Part shown: piece by piece, positions 1 to 10,635 of the stretch | Numbering within the stretch: the first letter of the stretch is position 1 | How the letters are laid out: the number at the start of each line of letters is the position of its first letter | DNA from: Apricaphanius iberus | Taxonomy: Eukaryota > Chordata > Actinopteri > Cyprinodontiformes > Aphaniidae | Assembly (NCBI GenBank): GCA_028564705.1 | Contig: JAPXFQ010001399.1 | Coordinates: forward strand, 251,001-315,000 | DNA length: 64,000 nt | Direction of reading: 5' to 3' | Translations under genes and position numbers: made by a program | Notes under the pieces: generated by a model | Seen by the model: only the letters and a program-made list of their open reading frames with translations | Databases searched by the model: none | What the model was told of the DNA's origin: nothing

Positions 1-1009
1 AGGTTTAAAATGGTCAGAGTGAGTTTAAAAGTGATCAGAAAATGATTAGACAGGATAGGGTTATGTGGAAAGACTGTGATTTCTTCACAGTCAATGTCAT
101 AAGTCAGCACAAGATCTAAGGTGTGGTGACAAGAGTGGGTTGGTCCCCGCACATTTTGAGTAAAGCCTATTGAGTCTAAGATAATGTTAAAAGCTGTATT
201 TAGACTATCACTTTCACTATCAACATGAATATTTAAGTCTCCAACTATAATAACTTTATCAGTGTTTAAAACTAAGTCAGATAGAAAATCTGATGTCTGA
301 TCAAAAATTGAGAATAAGGGCCTGGTGGACGGCTTTACTGCTTTGTTAAGTAAATGAGGAAGGCTCAAGATTAAATGCTGAAAGGAACTGTAACTATTAT
401 TTTTGGGGGGATTAATTAGTAAATCTCAATGAAAGATTGTGGCTACTCCACCTCATCGACCAGTACTTTGAGGGACACTAAAGTTTTAAGTAGCTAGGTG
501 GGGTCGACTCATTTATTGTGACATGGTCCTCTTCCAATATTATTATCACCAATTAAGTCATTTACCAAGAGTGTTTTTGAGGGGAGAGATCTTATGTTTA
601 TTAAACCACATTTAATTGATTTATTTTTCTGTTCAGTCGGAGTTGTATTTATCTTTATGGGATTTTTATACTTTTCTCTAGTAGCATTAACTTTTAATTC
701 ATTTGTTTTGGGTAGTGGATGGGTGGCAGTAACTGTTCCCTGACCTGGACTCTGGATCGTCACGGCAATGGGGAACCAGAGATAACCCTATCACTGTTCC
801 TGGAAAGAACGGCAGCGCCGTCCGCGGTGGGACGGATGCCATCTCTACATAACAGTCCAGGTTTTCCCCAGAATGTCCCCCAGTTATCAATGTAGACCAC
901 ATCGTTTTCTGGACACCTTGACAACCAAAGGTGAAACGACAGCATACGGCTGTACATATCATCGCTAGTATGATCAGGCAGGGGACCAGAAAAAACGACA
1001 AAGTCAGAC
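1..1009 (-). mobile_element. L2/Maui-like LINE, 5' part (copy L2-0), degenerate
   Basis: The minus strand carries the endonuclease half of ORF2 and the end of ORF1 of an L2/CR1-group LINE. The segment is closely similar to 29950-31090 (copy L2-A) in the same orientation, including the stretches that encode the GDFNIH endonuclease motif in the better copy. Small indels destroy the frame in several places, and the part around the conserved ETW block is deleted near 535-545. The element runs off the left edge of the window, so its RT and 3' tail are not visible. A Tc1 relic interrupts it at about 1010, and 5' UTR-like sequence resumes near 1741. Confidence 0.88.
509..763 (-). pseudogene. L2-0 ORF2 amino-terminal fragment
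   Basis: This frame encodes the start of L2 ORF2, including the motif [13 protein letters not shown] that opens the apurinic-like endonuclease domain. In L2-A the same region continues into the metal-binding ETW block. Here a short deletion replaces that block with an unrelated tail and a stop, so no endonuclease could be made. Upstream lies the ORF1 esterase remnant, in the usual L2 order of ORF1 then ORF2. Confidence 0.75.
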
Positions 1010-1035
1010 ATCTTTTTGAGATACAAACCTACCAA
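760..1035 (-). pseudogene. L2-0 ORF1, carboxy-terminal SGNH-esterase-like part
   Basis: The frame encodes the end of the SGNH/GDSL-type esterase domain found in ORF1 of CR1/L2-group LINEs. The block [10 protein letters not shown], the conserved IDNW..FWGKPGL stretch and the final DGIxPTxDG motif are visible. In active family members that motif contains the catalytic Asp and His as DGIHPT. Here it reads DGIRPT, so the presumed catalytic His is replaced by Arg. The first nine or so residues come from the neighbouring Tc1 junction. Homologous pieces occur at 30849-31049 and 38617-39177. Confidence 0.72.
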
Positions 1036-1560
1036 GACATGACCAGGTGTTCACTCCACAAACTCGGTTGCTATGGAAGGCCAGTAAATAGAAAGTTCTT
1101 GAAGAGGTTGGTCTGCTCAGGTAAAACAATCCTGACATTTTGACGTTGGATCTACATGTAAGCCTCTGTATGGCAGAAAATTAACACTGAACATCTACCT
1201 AAACACTCTCCTCTTATTGAAACAGTGGAGTTGGCAGCATCATACTATTTGGTTGCTTTCCTTCAAGAGGGACAGGGAGCTGTTAGAAGCTGCAAAATAC
1301 TTTGAACTGGGACAAAGGTTCACATCTTCCAGCAGACCAATAATCCCAAATCTGCAGCCAAAATTACAATGTGGTAGTTTATATCAACACATATTTCTGT
1401 GTTAAAATGGCCCAAAGTTCCAAAATAAAACCGTGGCAAGACAACAAAATTGATCATCATTGATTATCTTAATTTGATCTGATTGATCTTGAGATATTTT
1501 GCAAAGAAGCTAGTTGTGATATACCTCAAAAGAATTGTTATTGCAGTAAAAATGAGAGTG
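1010..1560 (+). pseudogene. Tc1/mariner transposase relic
   Basis: The DNA reads as a heavily decayed fish Tc1-like transposase on the plus strand. The opening YKPTKTW-type segment is recognisable near 1020-1045. A CSLHKLG.YGRP segment follows (1051-1085). The central WQKINTEH segment is near 1172-1195, and a glycine/serine-rich catalytic-core stretch that in intact members reads like GGSSIMLWGCF lies near 1225-1260. The Tc1 segment LLEAAK..LGQRF follows at 1285-1320. Stops, frameshifts and internal deletions remove any function. It interrupts L2-0, so it inserted later. No clear inverted terminal repeats or TA duplications remain. Confidence 0.72.
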
Positions 1561-1740
1561 TCAATCTATATATATTCCACATGATTCGGATTTTCATTGA
1601 TAAATAATTATTTAATTACACTGCACTACTTTGCTGCAGTGTAATTTATGTAAAGATTTAAGGTGTAGGAGTTATTTTGAAATGCACTATAAGCAATGTT
1701 ACTTAAATTAAAATAGGATTTGCATAGTTCTCCCTTAACA
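1561..1740. other. AT-rich stretch, probably the Tc1 3' end
   Basis: No coding signal is visible. The position between the Tc1 relic and resumed L2 leader suggests it is the decayed 3' end of the Tc1 copy. A short hairpin-like segment with TACACTGCA and TGCAGTGTA lies near 1618-1646. Confidence 0.3.
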
Positions 1741-1920
1741 GTCCAGAATATAATCAAAGCAGCCGCAGCCATGCTAGCAGTAAACCTAAGATAACCTAGC
1801 GATAACTTACCTAGCCCAGAAAACCAGCATTACACTTAATGAGTTCCTAAAAGGTAAAGAACACCAACAGAAAATAAGTGTTTAAACATGTTTCTGTGTT
1901 AGAATAACTCAGAAAAGCTT
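1741..1920 (-). mobile_element. L2-0 5' UTR-like remnant
   Basis: The segment resembles 39140-39290, the sequence just upstream of ORF1 in copy L2-B, with shared pieces such as GAAAATAAGTGT and AATAACTCAGAAA. This supports L2-0 continuing beyond the Tc1 insertion. Confidence 0.5.
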
Positions 1921-1929
1921 ATGGACAGA

Positions 1930-2510
1930 GAAGAATAAAATAAAGAGGGCAAGAGCACCGAGATGCTTCAGCCAAGTGAGTTAACAAATAGGAAATGACG
2001 CGATACCAATGCAGTGTTTCTCCAGATCCCCTCTTACTAAACAGGTATAGTCTTGTTATCCCTTCCAATTTTACCATCTTCTGCAAGCAACGTACCTCCC
2101 CTTTGGTTCACCAAAGACATTTTGGAATATATGTACCCCGTGTAGCCCTAAAGACTGTACCCCGCAATTTCACTCTTTAAGCTAGGGGGAATCCTGGGAC
2201 ATGTATCATCGAACCAATACCGCTTTTTTTCTTCTTTCCCCTTTTCTCACTTTTGTCGTTATTCCGTCAATAGACTGAATCGTTTTTTGCGTTTATGGAC
2301 TGTCTCACCTGCCATTTCACAATGGACTGAATCATTGTTGCGTTCATGGACTTTTCATTCACATTTCATGGACTGCTGTTCGCCACTGCTCAAAAGGACT
2401 GAAACATCAAACCAACTTCCAACAGAAAGACCTGCTACTCATGAACACTATGCAGACCGTCACCAGTTCCAGAGAATGGATTGAACACACCCTCTGGAAC
2501 TGAAGGGGGG
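1930..2510 (+). other. Uncharacterised stretch with coding-like relics upstream of a candidate LTR
   Basis: Two short frames (1995-2180 and 2287-2484) are open, but I cannot assign them to a family. A purine-rich tract, GAACTGAAGGGGGGA, ends at 2510 just before the candidate LTR start. That is where a polypurine tract would sit, so the stretch may be the 3' end of an LTR retroelement's internal region. Confidence 0.3.
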
Positions 2511-3840
2511 ATGTGGGGTCTGAGCCATATATATATATATATATATATAATTCAAAGGGCTCCAGAAATATGACACCAGAATTCCGATTGGGCAGTGCTA
2601 CACCCCTCTCTCATTGGACGACCAGGGAGTCTCCCTTCTCTCTCTCTCTCCTATGAACCAGCTGAGCGCTCGAAAACCTGTCATGCTGATTGGCAGGAAT
2701 GCAAATCCGTCAAACCTGCTGCAGCTCTCTGCAGTGTGAGTGGACATCTTCCAAAAAAGCAGGGAACAGCACCAGCGCTTGGTTTAAATATTTAGAAGTC
2801 TCTGAGCCTCTTCCTCTTCCAACTCGCTTTTGTGGGTGGAAGGTTTCGTCCGAAACTTCAAGAAGAGACTCTTTCATTCTAACACGTGTGGATTTTTCTT
2901 TTCCCTTTTTGCAACCAAACCATCCAGTCTTCGAAGGGCCATCAAAGACTTGTCCACTGTCGGTCTCTCTTCTTTCTCTTCCTGGTCTGAACTGACTTTT
3001 TGCTTTTGTTACATTCAGCCTTCTCAAAAGTAAGACCAAACCAATTTTATTCTTAACCTGGGTGGAGCGAATTAGGAATCCGTTTCTTATATTTTGTATG
3101 CATGCATGTTTCTCAATTTTTAATATTTGTTTTCATTTCAGCACTCTGTGTTGAAGTGTACTGGTTTTGTTTGTGTTGAGTATTCTTTGAGCCTTGTGTT
3201 GGATTGTGAAATTTTCGTGTTTAAGGTACTTTATTAAGTAGAGGATCTGATTGTAGAAAATTATTTTGTTTCTCTTCCTTACCCTAGTGGTGGGTGTTTA
3301 GCGTTAGGCACCTTGGATTAGCGGAGGCGTTTCTCAGAGACGTGCAGCACCAAATGTAGTAATTAATTCTCTTTTTATCTGTGATCTCAAACCGGAGCCT
3401 GTGTTAGCAGAACGCTAGATCATTGTTAAAAGCCACAAGGTCTCTTTGTTAAAGAAAAGACCACGCGGTACCACGTCCTAGTATTAAAAAGTTATAAAAC
3501 CCCCCCATTTGGCAAGCTGCGCGTTTACGTCCATGCACCACTTCCACGTGTGCACATGAGCAGCTGCGTATGTACATCAGTAGGAAGCCCCCCCCCGTGA
3601 CGTGCCTAAAAAAACGTCATTGCTGGTTTCCATCTTGTTTATGTAGCATTAGCCTGTTGGATAGCCTTTAGCGTAGCCGTTAGCTGGACTGTTTTGTGTA
3701 AGTAGTATTTCCTTATTTTTGTGTGGTTTTGGAATAAATTAGTTAAACTGAATCGAACCGTTTGTTTCTTTTATTCTGAGTGTGTGTGAATTATTACAAA
3801 AGAATTGATTTCCTTAAAATAAGGTATTTTGGTACAATCA
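2511..3840 (+). repeat. Candidate LTR (3' or solo), end uncertain
   Basis: The segment starts TGTGGGGTCTGAGCC directly after a purine-rich tract. It contains an AT microsatellite (2528-2549) and a TATA-like TTTAAATATTT near 2783-2793, followed by AT-rich noncoding DNA. One possible CA end is GGTACAATCA at about 3840. There is no second copy in the window and no target duplication that I can defend. Confidence 0.3.
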
Positions 3841-4444
3841 TTAATAATCAGTCTAATTATTAATAATAAGACTGTTGGTCGATACCCTTCTTTTAATTAG
3901 ATATATACGTTTTGCCAGTTTGATAGAAACTGGAGGGAGTCCCTCTAATAATTTGAAAAGATAATTAAATTAATATTCCCTAAATTGTTAATTTAATATT
4001 CTTGGAATAACCAGATGGACAGTAACTTTTCTTTATCAATTTTTAATTTATAATTACCAAAAATTCTTAACAACAAGACATGTTTTCTTACCCATTCCAT
4101 TTTCCTCATCTGTTGAATCAAACCATGAACTTATCTTAATGAAAAAATGTATGCTGGATAATAGACAAGCACTAACATTACAAAATACAAAAGTTCATTT
4201 ACAAAAGAAGTAAAATAAGAAAAACATTTTAATCAACCAAGTTAGTAACAAACACACTACTGATTAAAATACATGAATAACCACAAATAAAAGAACAATG
4301 AATAGATAAATATGCAATAAAAATAGAAACCATAAATTCTGACGTCCGTTCTGGAGGAATCTGGTTGCTTTAAGGACCAAGGCTTATATTTCAAATGCTG
4401 GAATGAAAGCTAAAATAGTTTACTAAGGCCGACGTTCCCAAAGA
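3841..4444. other. AT-rich unique sequence, nothing recognised
   Basis: There are no open frames of note and no clear repeat ends. It separates the candidate LTR from the GC-rich repeat block. Confidence 0.5.
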
Positions 4445-4459
4445 ACACGGAAAATGCAT

Positions 4460-5179
4460 TGAACTTATTGTCACGGGCCGGGACTGAACCCCCGTGGAAA
4501 TGGGGCCGACCTTTTGGCATAAGCCAATGTTAACTGGAGAGGGCCCAGAGGGACATCTTTTGTCCGCCGTTCATAAGGCGTGCGCCGACGCCGCTTGGAC
4601 CTTTGGAGGCGCTGTTGTTCCCTTGGCATAGGCTCTGTGGCCATTTGGGAGCCGTCCCTTCCTCTGGACCTTCGTCATAGGGTTCTGTGCCATTTGGGGT
4701 GAGCCGATTCTGAACAGGCCGTGTTGGGGTCTGTGCGTGACTTTCGACCTTTTATTGTTTTTAAGTGCCCCAGGGCTCTTCCGGGGCCCCTCGGCGGGCC
4801 CGGATGTGATGGCGAAGGTCGGGGAAGCCGTTTTGCGCCACCGGCCTCCCAGGAAGCTGCGAATCAGCAGGCCGAAGCCCCTCGGCCCCCGGGTGGACGT
4901 GTGAAAGTTTAAAATCGTTTTGACCACTTTGGGAAAAAAAGTTGAATTTTCACCAAACAACGACGTATTTCGACTCAGGGCCCCCCCAGGCCGCCCGCCC
5001 TGCAAAAACGGTGGTCGTACGACCTTCGGTCGGCCAGAAAACGCGACTGGTGACCGGAAGGCGAAAAAAGACTGACCGCGTCCACGGGGATCATATTTCG
5101 TCCCTTTGTCATAGGACCTACAGTGGAGGTGAGATTTAGGGGTCAAAGGTCGTCAGACCCACGTGAGCCGGGAGCCATT
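4460..5179. repeat. Left outer GC-rich zone of the composite repeat
   Basis: Scattered variants of the family motifs occur, for example CTTCGTCATAGGGTTCTGTGCC and TTTGTCATAGGACC. The zone has no inverted partner on the right side, so it lies outside the long inverted arms. No gene is supported. Confidence 0.5.
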
Positions 5180-5850
5180 CTCAGCTCTCGGCGCAACTGT
5201 CCGGTGTCCAAAGTTTCACGTCCCTACGTTGAGTGGAAGCCAAGATACGAGCAGTAACAAGTTTGACCTTTGTTCCAGTTACAAGGGCTGCATTATTTAA
5301 TGTTTCGGCCACTCGCGCAATGGACATTTGGGTATTAGTCCACCTCCGTGGGACCCCATGATCAGGGGACCAAAATAAGGAGGCCACAGTTTTCTGTCCC
5401 CTCCTCATAGGATTGCATTGTGGGAACCAGATGCCAAAAGTACACTGCGCCCTACTTTTTGTCCCCTCCTCATAGGCTCCCATTGTAGGAACCCGATGCC
5501 AAAAGTACACAGCGCCCTACTTTTGGTCCCCTCCTCATAGGCTCCCATTGTAGGAACTGATGCCAAAAGTACACAGTCCCCTTGTTTTGGTCTCCTCCTC
5601 ATAGGCTCCCATTGTTGGAACCCGATGCCAAAAGTACACAGTGCCCTACTTTTGGTCCCCTCCTCATAGGCTCCCATTGTGGAAACCTTATGCCAAATGT
5701 CCACGGGTTTAGGCCCCAAAAACCATACATTTTTACTCCTTCACAACTTTGGAACCAAAGGTTAGAGGACAACCAAATTACACATGCAGTAGGCCTCCGT
5801 ATAGGACTATATAAAACCGTGGCTCAAAGGTCAAAAGTCAGTGGTATAGG
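5180..5850 (+). repeat. Left arm of a ~670-bp inverted repeat
   Basis: The arm matches the reverse complement of 9970-10635. From the outside in it contains an AAAGTTTCACGTCCCTACGT segment, a TGGACATTTGGGTATTAGTC segment, about five tandem units, and a unique-looking piece with TTAGGCCCCAAAAACCAT and ACAACCAAATTACACATGCA. All four appear in inverted order on the right. Confidence 0.85.
5395..5700 (+). repeat. Tandem array, left, about five units of 62-65 bp
   Basis: Each unit has the order: GTCCCCTCCTCATAGG, then a CATTGT(G/A)GGAAC segment, then GATGCCAAAAGTACAC, then a CCCTACTTTT-like end. The first unit carries ATTGCATTG and later ones CTCCCATTG. Confidence 0.85.
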
Positions 5851-7439
5851 CCCCTGGATCCCCGGTGAATGCAGGCCTAACTCTACCTTGTGCACCCAGG
5901 CTTTGGGCCTCCGTTCTGGGCTTAAAATCCACTGTCTGGGCCCCTGGTTCTCTGGTGCGTTACAGGACCACCACTGCCATCATGTACCCAGGCTGCAGGC
6001 CTCCTTTCCGGGCTAAAAACCCCCCGGTCTGGGGCTCTGGGTCAGTACGGTGACACCCCTTGCTCCACGTACCCAGGCTTTGGGCCTCCATTCTGGGCTT
6101 ATAATCGACTGTCTGGGGTCCTGCTTCTCTGGTACGGTACAAGGCCACATCTGGCTTCATGTACCCGGGCTGCAGGCCTTCATTCTGGGCTTGAAATCCA
6201 CCCTCAGGGGCCCTGGATGTATGTCCCAGTGAAGAAAAAACCCAAGTCCACCATGGACATTTGGCATCTGTTTCCCACAATGGGAGCCTATGAGGAGGGG
6301 ACGAAAATAAGGACGATGCCCAACTTTTCGTCCCCTCCTCATAAGATTGCATTGTGGAAGTTTTAAAAAAAACTATCCCTAACGCTTAACATGGCGCCTA
6401 TGCCAAGTGTCGGATGACTTCCCTAGGTGGGTTTTTTCTGGGGTAAAAATCAAAGGGTTAAAAAAGTCCAATCCTCCCCTACTCTGCATATGTTAAACTG
6501 GGGAAGTCGATGAATACTAAACCGCTTGCGTCCAAATCGGCCTCAAAACGTAGAAAACAAGAGGTGTGAAAGTTGGCCGACTGCCGAAAAAGGGAGGGGG
6601 GTCTACGGGTCCGGAACCAAGTCAGGATCATGTGTCCCCCTCCCAGGTACAACATATTAAAATTTCATAACTCTAGCATATGTAGAAATTTTTCATTCCC
6701 ACAGACACTATTTTTCACTTGGTTTGGTCTTGGGGTCCATTCGTAGGGTCAGCTGGCTAGGGTCAGGCTATTTTCCCCAGAGGTAGCTGGGGGGAAAGTG
6801 ACACTGGAAATCAATACTAAGTCACGCTGGGAGTGTACCTTGTGAATTTGGTTGCCCTGTGACCTTTCACCTTTGAATTATGAAGCAATGAAAATTATTT
6901 TTTTTTCAGGGAAAGAAAACCGTCGCCGTCCCCATCTCATAGGGTCCCATTCATTGGGCTGATCCCAAATGTCCACAGGCTGATTTTTGCAAGTGCTTTT
7001 TAAATAAAATAAATACTTAACAATGTCCAATCCTCTTCAACTTTAGATATGTTTTAACGCAGACCTTATTATTCTCCATTAACTTTTCCGCTGGCTCCTA
7101 GGTGGCTCCTGTGAGGAGTTCTGTTTAGAAGGTGTTTGAAGACATGTGCTTTGATGCATAGATAGAGTAGAGGAGTTCGAGCGCATCTGTGCAATTTTCA
7201 TGACAATATTCACAAAAACATAGCTCCTGTAGCATTGAAGTGGTTGGCAATCGGAGTGATGTCACGACCCCAGAAAATGTTGGACCGGCGTATATTCGAC
7301 GTATTTTGTGGCCCCAGAACCCAGGGCGCTACCCTCAAAGTTTCAAGCGTGTAGGTGGAACGTAGGCAGAGATATGAGCTTTATTAGTCGTTAATTGGCT
7401 GCAGTGTCACGTTCCTGGGATAAGGAACGTGAGAGTGCC
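5851..7439. repeat. Inner left zone and spacer of the composite repeat
   Basis: From 5870 to 6230 there are two or three units with CCAGGCTTTGGGCCTCC and GGGCTTAAAATCCAC, inverted relative to the units at 7440-8600. A facing pair of the core motif at 6285-6345 could fold as a hairpin. From 6400 to 7440 the repeat is very degenerate. A third copy of the CAAAGTTTCAAGCGTGTAGG-type segment, also found in the outer arms, lies near 7335-7385. Confidence 0.6.
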
Positions 7440-8950
7440 CCCTTTGCCCCCAGCCTTCCATAATGCAATCCTATGAGGAGGGGACGAAAAGTAGGGCATT
7501 GTCAAAGGGCCGAGACCTTGCCCAGGCCACAGGCCCCAATCCTGGGCACCTTCGTGCCCTCCTCATAGGATTGCATTGTGGAAAGCTGGGGGCAAATGGA
7601 CGTGCCCTATCCCAGGCAGCAGGCCTCCATCCTGAGCTGAAAATCCACCGTAAGGGTCCCTGGATGACTTTGGTTATTTGACATCCAGGGACCCTGACGG
7701 TGGATTTTTTTTACCCAGGATGGGGGCCCATAGCCTGGGAAATGTTTCGCCCCTCTGCCCCCAGCCTCCCATAATGCAATCCTATGATGAGGGGACGAAA
7801 AGTTTTTTGGGCGCCCTGCATCCAGACCCCTGGTACTCCTCTATCCAGGCACCCCTGGACCACTGCTGGACCACCTCCAGAACCCGTCTCACCAGGCAAA
7901 CCATGGCCCCTACTCTTAACCCTTAACCCACAAAACACTTAGTAAAAAATCCTGCCTTACCAGAGGCACATGCCACCTTACAAGAGGCACGAGCCGCCTT
8001 ACCAGAGGCACATGCCGCCTTACCAGAGGCACGAGCCGCCTTACCAGAGGCACAAGCCACCTTACCAGAGGCACGAGCCACCTTACCAGAGGCACGATCC
8101 TGGCCATATTTCCGTCGCCTCCTCATAGGCTCCCTTTGCTGGAACCTTGTGCCAAATGTCCATTTTGACACTTTGGTTATTTGACTTCCAGGGACCCTGA
8201 CGGTGGATTTTAACTCCAGGATGGAGGCCTGCTGACTGGGATAAGTGAGCAAGCATTTGCCCCCAGCTTTCCATAATGCAATCCTATGAGGAGGGGACGA
8301 AATGTAGGGTGTCAAATGTCCATGGGGACACTGTAGTTCAGGCATCCAGGAACCCTGACGGTGGATTTTAAGCCCAGGATGAGGGCCTGCAGCCCGGGTA
8401 AGGCCTCGTCCCTTTGCCCCCAGCTTTCCATAGTGCAATCCTATGAGGAGGGGACAAAAAGTATGGTGTCAAATGACCATGGGGAGGCTGTGGTACTTTG
8501 GCCCTGGGACAGACATCCAGGGACCCTGACAGTGGATCTTTATCTCAGGGTCAGGGCCTGCAGATTCTCCCTTTGCCCCCAGCTTTCCATAATGCAATCC
8601 TATGAGGAGGGGACGAAAAGAAGGGTCGGGGGCTCGAAAAGGACCATCGAGTGCGTTTGGGACAGTTTTGGTCACCTCCCCATAAAGGCCTATGAGCCGG
8701 GGCCGGAAAAAGGGGCCGAAAGGACGCCCGGAAGAAGGCCCGGGTCGGTGTCCATTTGGGACAGTTTCGGTCCCCTCCCCATAATGCCCTATAAGCCGGG
8801 GTCAGAATATGTGCCGAAAGGACATGTCCATTTGGGACATGTTCCGGCCCCGGCTAAGCAAAGTTCACATCCCCCATGCAATCCTATGAGTGGGGGCCGA
8901 AAAATGTCCCGAAAGGACATGTCCATTTGGACGCAGCCGCAGCGCGGCGA
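7440..8950 (-). repeat. Central repeat array with longer units
   Basis: Units of roughly 140-180 bp contain CCCCCAGC.TTCCATAATGCAATCCTATGA in short overlapping parts, then GGGGACGAAA, then CCCTGACGGTGGATTTTA, then an AGGATGG.GGCCTGC segment. Between 7960 and 8100 a 21-bp subunit with CTTACCAGAGGCAC is repeated about seven times. The 8630-8940 part has a related spacing with GTCCATTTGGGACA. Confidence 0.75.
7962..8100. repeat. 21-bp minisatellite inside the composite repeat
   Basis: About seven near-identical subunits of the form GCCACCTTACCAGAGGCACGA follow one another without spacers, with A/C and T/G variants between units. Confidence 0.85.
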
Positions 8951-8955
8951 ATGTA

Positions 8956-9024
8956 GGACCTAGGGGGCCGGGAAAAATCATGAAGGTGGGGAGGGGGCCT
9001 GGCTAATTTATGAGGGGGGACCCG
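8956..9024. repeat. Left half of a ~70-bp inverted repeat
   Basis: The sequence is nearly the exact reverse complement of 9892-9962. Examples are GGGGGCCGGGAAAAATCATG here and GATTTTTCCCGGCCCCC on the right. The pair flanks an 867-bp segment of different composition. Confidence 0.85.
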
Positions 9025-9891
9025 GACTTAAACATTCTTTGGTTAAAGAAATGTTTTGCTTAAAATTATCTGGATGGAAAATAATTAACCCTTGGAAAAT
9101 TACTTCTACTGATGGAGTGATCATGGCAGTGAATCTATTTTCAGTATCTTGATACATTAAGGCGGTTCAAACCAAACACGTGGGCTTATTTTAGCGTGTA
9201 GCTAACAGGTAACCCTTTTGTGCTATTTGGAGCCAATCCAATACATTTATTAAATATTAAACAAAGAAAGGGAAAACTCCTGTCAGATTGAGTAACTCAC
9301 ATTACAGGATTTAAAATGACTCTTTGTCGGGACTCTTTGAGAAACATTCCTTCAGGTCAAGTGGCCTGGTCTTACCCAAACAAGTAAAAGATGAAATCTT
9401 TACAACAAATAGGAAAAACACATCCTTTAAATCTTAGTTACTCCAAACTAATAATGCACCTGCCCAAAAAAACCTTAGAATGATTCAAGTTCTCCAGGCT
9501 TCTCCAGGTTGATGGAGGGGGTTGAATGTCAAAAGGGAGCTAGCCAGCAGGCTAACAAAGCATTGCTAAGATTCTAAAAAAATATGCTATTAGATTTACA
9601 GTCAACTTTATATGCGGATATTGTGTTTGTTAGCAAATTTTGTTACACAGATTGTTTATGTGATGATTACACACTAATCAAGCCAGTACTGAGGTAACCG
9701 AGGTTGTTAAAAAAACTCCTTGGTGGCAGGGCTCCGGGGGTGGATGAGATTCGCCCGGAGTTCCTCAAGGCTCCGGATGTTGTACACCTAGGGCACTCAC
9801 GTCCACTTGGCATCGGCTCAATGTTACAAATTAGGGACGGTGGGCCATATTTTGAAAAAATCCCCCCGGCCACACCGTAGGTCCCCGGGCC
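9025..9891. other. AT-rich spacer between two inverted GC-rich arms
   Basis: The base composition drops sharply compared with both sides. Apart from a short LINE RT fragment near 9685-9790 I recognise nothing in it. It may be foreign DNA inserted at the centre of a palindrome, or the loop of the inverted structure. Confidence 0.5.
9685..9790 (+). pseudogene. Short LINE reverse-transcriptase fragment
   Basis: A short plus-strand stretch encodes GRAPGVDEIRPEFLKAPDVV, which fits the amino-terminal RT block (K/RAPGxDxI) of a fish non-LTR retrotransposon different from the L2, L1 and Rex1 copies elsewhere. The part before it fits the same protein only after a frameshift in a run of A. About 35 codons remain, so the clade cannot be fixed. 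Confidence 0.6.
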
Positions 9892-9962
9892 CCGGGTCCC
9901 CCCTCGTAAATTAGCCGGGCCCCCTCTCCACCTTCACGATTTTTCCCGGCCCCCTGGGTCGC
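9892..9962. repeat. Right half of the ~70-bp inverted repeat
   Basis: This is the partner of 8956-9024 in opposite orientation, with only a few mismatches such as CTCGTAAATTAG against the expected CTCATAAATTAG. Confidence 0.85.
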
Positions 9963-9969
9963 ACGGTGT

Positions 9970-10635
9970 CAGAACTTTGAGCCACGGTTTTATGTAGTCC
10001 GATACGGGGGCCTACTGCATGTGTAATTTGGTTGTCCTCTGACCGCTGGTTCCAAAGCTGTGAAGGAGTACAAATGCATGGTTTTTGGGGCCTAAACCCG
10101 TGGACATTTGGCATAAGGTTTCCACAATGGGAGCCTATGAGGAAGGGACGAAAAGTAGGGCGCCGTGTCCTTTTGGCATCGGGTTCCCACCATGCAATCC
10201 TATGAGGAGAGGACCAAAATAAGGGCGCTGTGCACTTTTGGCATAGGGTTCCCACCATGCAATCCTATGAGGAGGGGACCAAAATAAGGGCGCTGTGTAC
10301 TTTTGGCATCGGGTTCCCACCATGCAATCCTATGAGGAGGGGACCAAAATAAGGGCGCCGTGTACTTTTGGCATTGGGTTCCCACCATGCAATCCTATGA
10401 GGAGGGGACGGAAAACCGGGGCCTCCTTATTTCGGTCCCCTGATCATAGGGTTCCACGGAGGCCGACCGATACCCAAATGTCCATTGCGTGAGTGGCCGA
10501 AACATTTAATCATGCAGCCCATCCCCCGCTTCAGCTTTGTAACTGGGACAAAGGTCAAACTCGTCAAAGCTCGTATCTCGGCTTCCGCTCGACGTAGGGA
10601 CTTGAAACTTTGGAGGCGGGACGCTTGCCCAATAT
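9970..10635 (-). repeat. Right arm of the ~670-bp inverted repeat
   Basis: The arm is the inverted counterpart of 5180-5850. It contains the CCAAAAACCATG-equivalent segment, about five tandem units (10110-10420), the GGTTCCACGGAGGCCGACCG segment and the final CGACGTAGGGACTTGAAACT segment. It ends about 45 bp before an LTR. Confidence 0.85.
10110..10420 (-). repeat. Tandem array, right, about five units of ~63 bp
   Basis: Units read CCACCATGCAATCCTATGAG, then GAGGGGACCAAAATAAGGGC, then a TACTTTTGGCATCGGGTT-type end. Orientation is opposite to the left array. Neighbouring units here are more alike than those on the left, which suggests recent homogenisation. Confidence 0.85.

Noticed and set aside
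2710..3039. Overlapping 101-109-codon frames on both strands.
   Set aside because: They lie inside the candidate LTR and show no family motif.
4571..8963. Open frames of 100-200 codons with repeated text such as MRRGQK or YEEGTK.
   Set aside because: They are produced by the periodic DNA repeat on both strands and show no protein-like conservation.
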